DNA of 46,013 nucleotides, from NCBI GenBank assembly GCA_031082155.1, contig JAVHLL010000005.1, positions 1-46,013 of the forward strand. Reading direction: 5' to 3'. The stretch comes from Thermodesulfovibrionales bacterium (GTDB lineage Bacteria > Nitrospirota > Thermodesulfovibrionia > Thermodesulfovibrionales > SM23-35). Position 1 is the first letter of the stretch, and each line of letters begins with the position of its first letter. Shown here in pieces: positions 43,912-46,013 of this stretch. Under the pieces are notes generated by a model. The model was not told where the DNA came from and made no database searches. It saw only the letters and a list, made by a program, of their open reading frames with translations. The position numbers were made by a program, and so were the translations under genes.

Positions 43912-43944
43912 ACAGAACCTCCAATCATCATACAGAACCTCCAA
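43905..43944. repeat. Perfect 20-bp tandem duplication of a ribosome-binding site and start
   Basis: TCATCATACAGAACCTCCAA occurs twice without interruption. On the minus strand each unit carries TTGGAGG, a six-base spacer and ATGATGA. The outer copy starts a seven-codon frame (MMIGGSV); the inner copy drives the 44-codon gene. It could act as a translational buffer or be a recent slippage. Confidence 0.75.
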
Positions 43945-43976
43945 GCGTAACTATAAGAGATTTCATACAATCAATC

Positions 43977-45023
43977 TCAACTCCATACTCCCGGAACAGG
44001 AGTGCTGCAATATGTGCACCTGCTGCCGTTCAGGAGATTCTGTTTCACAAAATACCCGATCCGTTCGATCAGCAGTTTTCTGCACTTCGGACAGAAGGTG
44101 CTTTCTGCTTCATGCCTGATATTGCCGATGTATACAAACTTCAGACCTGCTTCAAGTGCAGTATCCCTCGCCGCGGTGAGTGTCCCGACAGGTGTTGGCG
44201 GGAGATTCGTCAGTTTGTAATGCGGGTGAAACCGTGAGAAATGAATCGGAACATCCGGCCCAAGGTTCTTGACGACCCAGCCGCACATCTCCTTAACCAT
44301 TTTCATGTTGTCATTGAGCGTCGGTATCACGAGGTTGGTTATCTCGATCCAAACGCTTTCTTTCTTCAGTAATACGAGAGAATCGAGAACAGGCTTGAGC
44401 CTCCCGCCGCATACCCTTTCGTAGAAATCTTCCGAGAATGCCTTTAGGTCTATGTCCGCAGCATCCAAATATCTGCATAGTGTTTTCAGAGGTTTTTCCC
44501 TGATATATCCACAGGAGTGCATGGTGTTCCTCAACTTCTTCTCCCTTGCGATGATCGCAGTATCATACATATATTCATAGAAAACCGTAGGTTCTGTATA
44601 CGTATAGGTCACCGATCTGCATTGAGAGCGGATTGCGTTGCTCACGACTTTCTCAGGAGGCAGGTCATAGGTATCCGTATCCTCCGGGTTTGCCTGAGAT
44701 ATCTGCCAGTTCTGGCAGAACTTGCAACTGAGGACGCAACCGGCAGTGGCTATCGAAAAAGCGGTGGTTCCGGGCAGGAAATGGAAGAACGGTTTCTTCT
44801 CTATCGGATCGACATGGACGGCGCAGGGTTTCCCGTATACGAGGCTGTAAAGCCTGCCGTTTTTGTTCATCCTGGCCCTGCACCTGCTCCGCTGGCCTTC
44901 CTCCATGACACATCCGTTCGGGCAGAGTTCACATTGGACTGTCTTGGGCATAGTATAGTATAGTATTTCTACTCTGCATACAGCCAGCCTCTGTGAAAAA
45001 GCTGAACCTGTCCGGTTTACCAT
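43977..45023 (-). CDS. amrS: AmmeMemoRadiSam system radical SAM enzyme
   Basis: A protein of about 348 residues of the AmrS family. It has an N-terminal Cys cluster (CELCPNGC, C31/C34/C38 plus C48), the radical SAM core CVLSCKFCQN (C96, C100, C103), TYTEPTVFYEY, DIDLKAFS and GRLKPVLDSL. Further segments are FSRFHPHY and a C-terminal CPKC...CTYC pair for possible auxiliary clusters. An ATG at 44951 would start right before the first Cys. The segment EILYYT just upstream also matches the family, so the longer start is kept. No signal peptide is seen. MEMO1-AMMECR1 and the twin-arginine peptide follow on the same strand. Confidence 0.92.
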   Translation of the reverse strand: MVNRTGSAFSQRLAVCRVEILYYTMPKTVQCELCPNGCVMEEGQRSRCRARMNKNGRLYSLVYGKPCAVHVDPIEKKPFFHFLPGTTAFSIATAGCVLSCKFCQNWQISQANPEDTDTYDLPPEKVVSNAIRSQCRSVTYTYTEPTVFYEYMYDTAIIAREKKLRNTMHSCGYIREKPLKTLCRYLDAADIDLKAFSEDFYERVCGGRLKPVLDSLVLLKKESVWIEITNLVIPTLNDNMKMVKEMCGWVVKNLGPDVPIHFSRFHPHYKLTNLPPTPVGTLTAARDTALEAGLKFVYIGNIRHEAESTFCPKCRKLLIERIGYFVKQNLLNGSRCTYCSTPVPGVWS

Positions 45024-45099
45024 GAAAAGCCGACGTCTTGCCGAATGTTCCGGTGCAGCCTGAAGAAAGCATATCCCAATGAAACGGGAATCCTGTTCA

Positions 45100-45115
45100 T
45101 GTGACCTGTATCACA
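45100..45115 (+). promoter_or_regulatory. CRP/FNR-family operator, TGTGA-N6-TCACA
   Basis: TGTGACCTGTATCACA is an exact match to the CRP consensus half-sites with the correct 6-base spacer, and the palindrome extends one more base on each side (A...T). It lies between amrS (-) and the secreted-protein gene (+), about 77 bases from the amrS start and 210 from the other. It could regulate either. Confidence 0.7.
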
Positions 45116-45119
45116 TATT

Positions 45120-45325
45120 TTCTCTCCCATGAAGGGTATGCTGTACACGACTGTACCGATCAGGACAAGGAAAGGAGGTGGCAAGGAAGTGGGAGGACCC
45201 GAACCTGATATCGGGAAGGAGGTGTAGAACCCACCTGCCCATATGGGCGCCATGGTTGGTGGGGGAGCCAGTGGCGCAACCAGCCAACTTACGTTCGCAA
45301 ACAGAAACAGTAAGGAGGCTACGCA
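45120..45325 (+). other. Structured leader region with two tiny reading frames
   Basis: No recognised riboswitch is matched. Visible structures are the hairpin AGGTG-TAGAACC-CACCT (about 45221-45237), the perfect palindrome GCCCATATGGGC, and inverted GGTTG/CAACC arms. Short frames begin at about 45129 (MKGMLYTTVPIRTRKGG..., 32 codons) and 45241 (MGAMVGGGASGATSQ..., 28 codons, stop overlapping the next ATG). Both could be chance. This is the only stretch of about 300 bases near the right end without a clear gene. Confidence 0.45.
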
Positions 45326-46013
45326 ATGAAAAAGACGCTTAAGATTACATTTTCTCTACTTGCCGTTCTGGTTTTTATGGCCGCGACGATCCCATGCAGT
45401 GCAGAAAAAAATAAGTACGGAATGCAGGCTCCTCAGGAAATAGGGGACACCATTTACGGATGTTATAAAAAGACAAACGGACAACTGCGTATCGTAAATG
45501 GTCCTGAAGATTGCAACCCTTCAGAATTGCCGGTTTCATGGAGCAATACAGAGGGAGCAGGAGGGGGAGGTTTAACGAATTCTTATGTTATAACCTGCCA
45601 GAATGTGACGAGTTGTTCATGTGATCCTTCTTCTGCAGGCATGGTATTGAGTGGATATGCAGAATGTCCGGCAGGCGCCGTCCTGGTGAGTACGGGAACC
45701 CCGATAGATGATGCGGATAATGGGTTTCAGGCGAACTGTATGTATTTAGACGGTACTTATGTAGCTCCGGCTTATATTGCTATACGATGTATATCGCTTT
45801 CCATTGAAAAGAACTGCAATGATCTGATTGACGACGATGGAGATGGTGCAGTGGATTGCGACGACGCAGACTGCGCAAATGATCCAGCGTGCCAGCCTCT
45901 ACCCGTAGAGAACTGCAATGATTTGGTTGACAACGATGGAGATGGTGCAGTGGATTGTGACGACACGGACTGCGCGAATGATCCGGCGTGCCAGCCTGTA
46001 CCTGTAGAGAACT
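45326..46013 (+). CDS. Secreted protein with Cys/Asp-rich 33-residue repeats (3' truncated by window edge)
   Basis: Starts at an ATG with AAGGAGG. A Sec signal peptide (MKKTLKITFSLLAVLVFMAATIPCSA) precedes a domain rich in Cys and aromatic residues (about 27-160, GCYKKTNGQLRIVNGPEDC...). From residue 162 there are tandem 33-residue repeats. Two are complete, and a third is entered before the window ends. Each repeat reads NCNDLxDxDGDGAVDCDD, then DCANDPACQ, with DxDxDG calcium-loop spacing. Similar Asn-Cys-Asp repeats occur in secreted proteins of Myxococcota and related groups. It is probably a surface or extracellular protein. Function is unknown and the C-terminus is not seen. Confidence 0.8.
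   Translation, partial: MKKTLKITFSLLAVLVFMAATIPCSAEKNKYGMQAPQEIGDTIYGCYKKTNGQLRIVNGPEDCNPSELPVSWSNTEGAGGGGLTNSYVITCQNVTSCSCDPSSAGMVLSGYAECPAGAVLVSTGTPIDDADNGFQANCMYLDGTYVAPAYIAIRCISLSIEKNCNDLIDDDGDGAVDCDDADCANDPACQPLPVENCNDLVDNDGDGAVDCDDTDCANDPACQPVPVEN
45809..46013 (+). repeat. Tandem 99-bp repeats encoding the Cys/Asp units
   Basis: Units at 45809-45907 and 45908-46006 are 99 bp each and about nine-tenths identical; most differences are silent or conservative. A third unit begins at 46007 and is cut by the edge. Such arrays expand and contract easily, so copy number may differ among strains. Confidence 0.85.

Noticed and set aside
45120-45325. c-di-GMP (GEMM) riboswitch
   Set aside because: The conserved core bases of GEMM-I are not present; only generic hairpins are seen.
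45809-46013. CRISPR array
   Set aside because: The 99-bp units are contiguous coding repeats with no spacers.

Overview
The window is 46 kb of a bacterial chromosome, mostly housekeeping genes in short divergent and convergent operons. Gene content points to an anaerobic Gram-negative bacterium, most likely Nitrospirota (Thermodesulfovibrionia-like) or a neighbouring deep lineage. The supporting genes are an adenosylcobalamin-dependent ribonucleotide reductase, a c7-type multiheme cytochrome, a CooT-like nickel protein, an AmmeMemoRadiSam set, DUF3842 and cluster-rich sensors, together with outer-membrane and lipoprotein signals. The phylum is an inference from gene content, not from a marker phylogeny.

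Layout. 1-6.1 kb: the end of a metallo-beta-lactamase-fold gene, a cation transporter, a small zinc-ribbon membrane protein, then a patatin-type Vd autotransporter and a YiiX-like hydrolase. The last two lie between two copies of the 3' half of a tRNA-Pro gene. 6.1-8.2 kb: a DedA protein, an endonuclease Q-family enzyme and a small SAP-domain protein. 8.3-16.4 kb: a compact minus-strand operon, nadE - zinc ribbon - small exported protein - rsmI - response regulator - valS - 15-residue-repeat membrane protein - nadC, with overlapping ends and an apparent ATT start for valS. 16.7-27.2 kb: a holin-like membrane protein, argS, ilvE, a triheme cytochrome, galU, lon, thiL (carrying an in-frame palindromic repeat), tRNA-Leu(UAA), a zinc-ribbon protein and a GYD protein.

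27.2-36 kb: a CBS4-PAS-GGDEF diguanylate cyclase; divergently, DUF3842 - cooT-like - YkgJ cluster protein - exported 5'-nucleotidase - beta-grasp protein; then minus-strand TPR, lipoprotein MsrA-MsrB and an exported protein of unknown function. 36-46 kb: a soluble histidine-kinase-like protein whose phospho-acceptor His reads Asn, a five-domain S1 protein, nrdJ, and the AmmeMemoRadiSam locus (radical SAM AmrS, a 44-residue twin-arginine-like peptide, and a lipoprotein MEMO1-AMMECR1 fusion). The window closes with the start of a secreted protein carrying 33-residue Cys/Asp repeats, behind a textbook CRP/FNR-family site and a structured leader.

The strongest leads are the extracytoplasmic AmmeMemoRadiSam arrangement with its detached twin-arginine peptide, the tRNA-Pro fragments bracketing the patatin/YiiX pair, the 15-residue-repeat protein in the valS operon, the kinase lacking its His, and the palindromic element read as protein inside thiL. 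No complete new defence system, CRISPR array, transposase, integrase or prophage was found.
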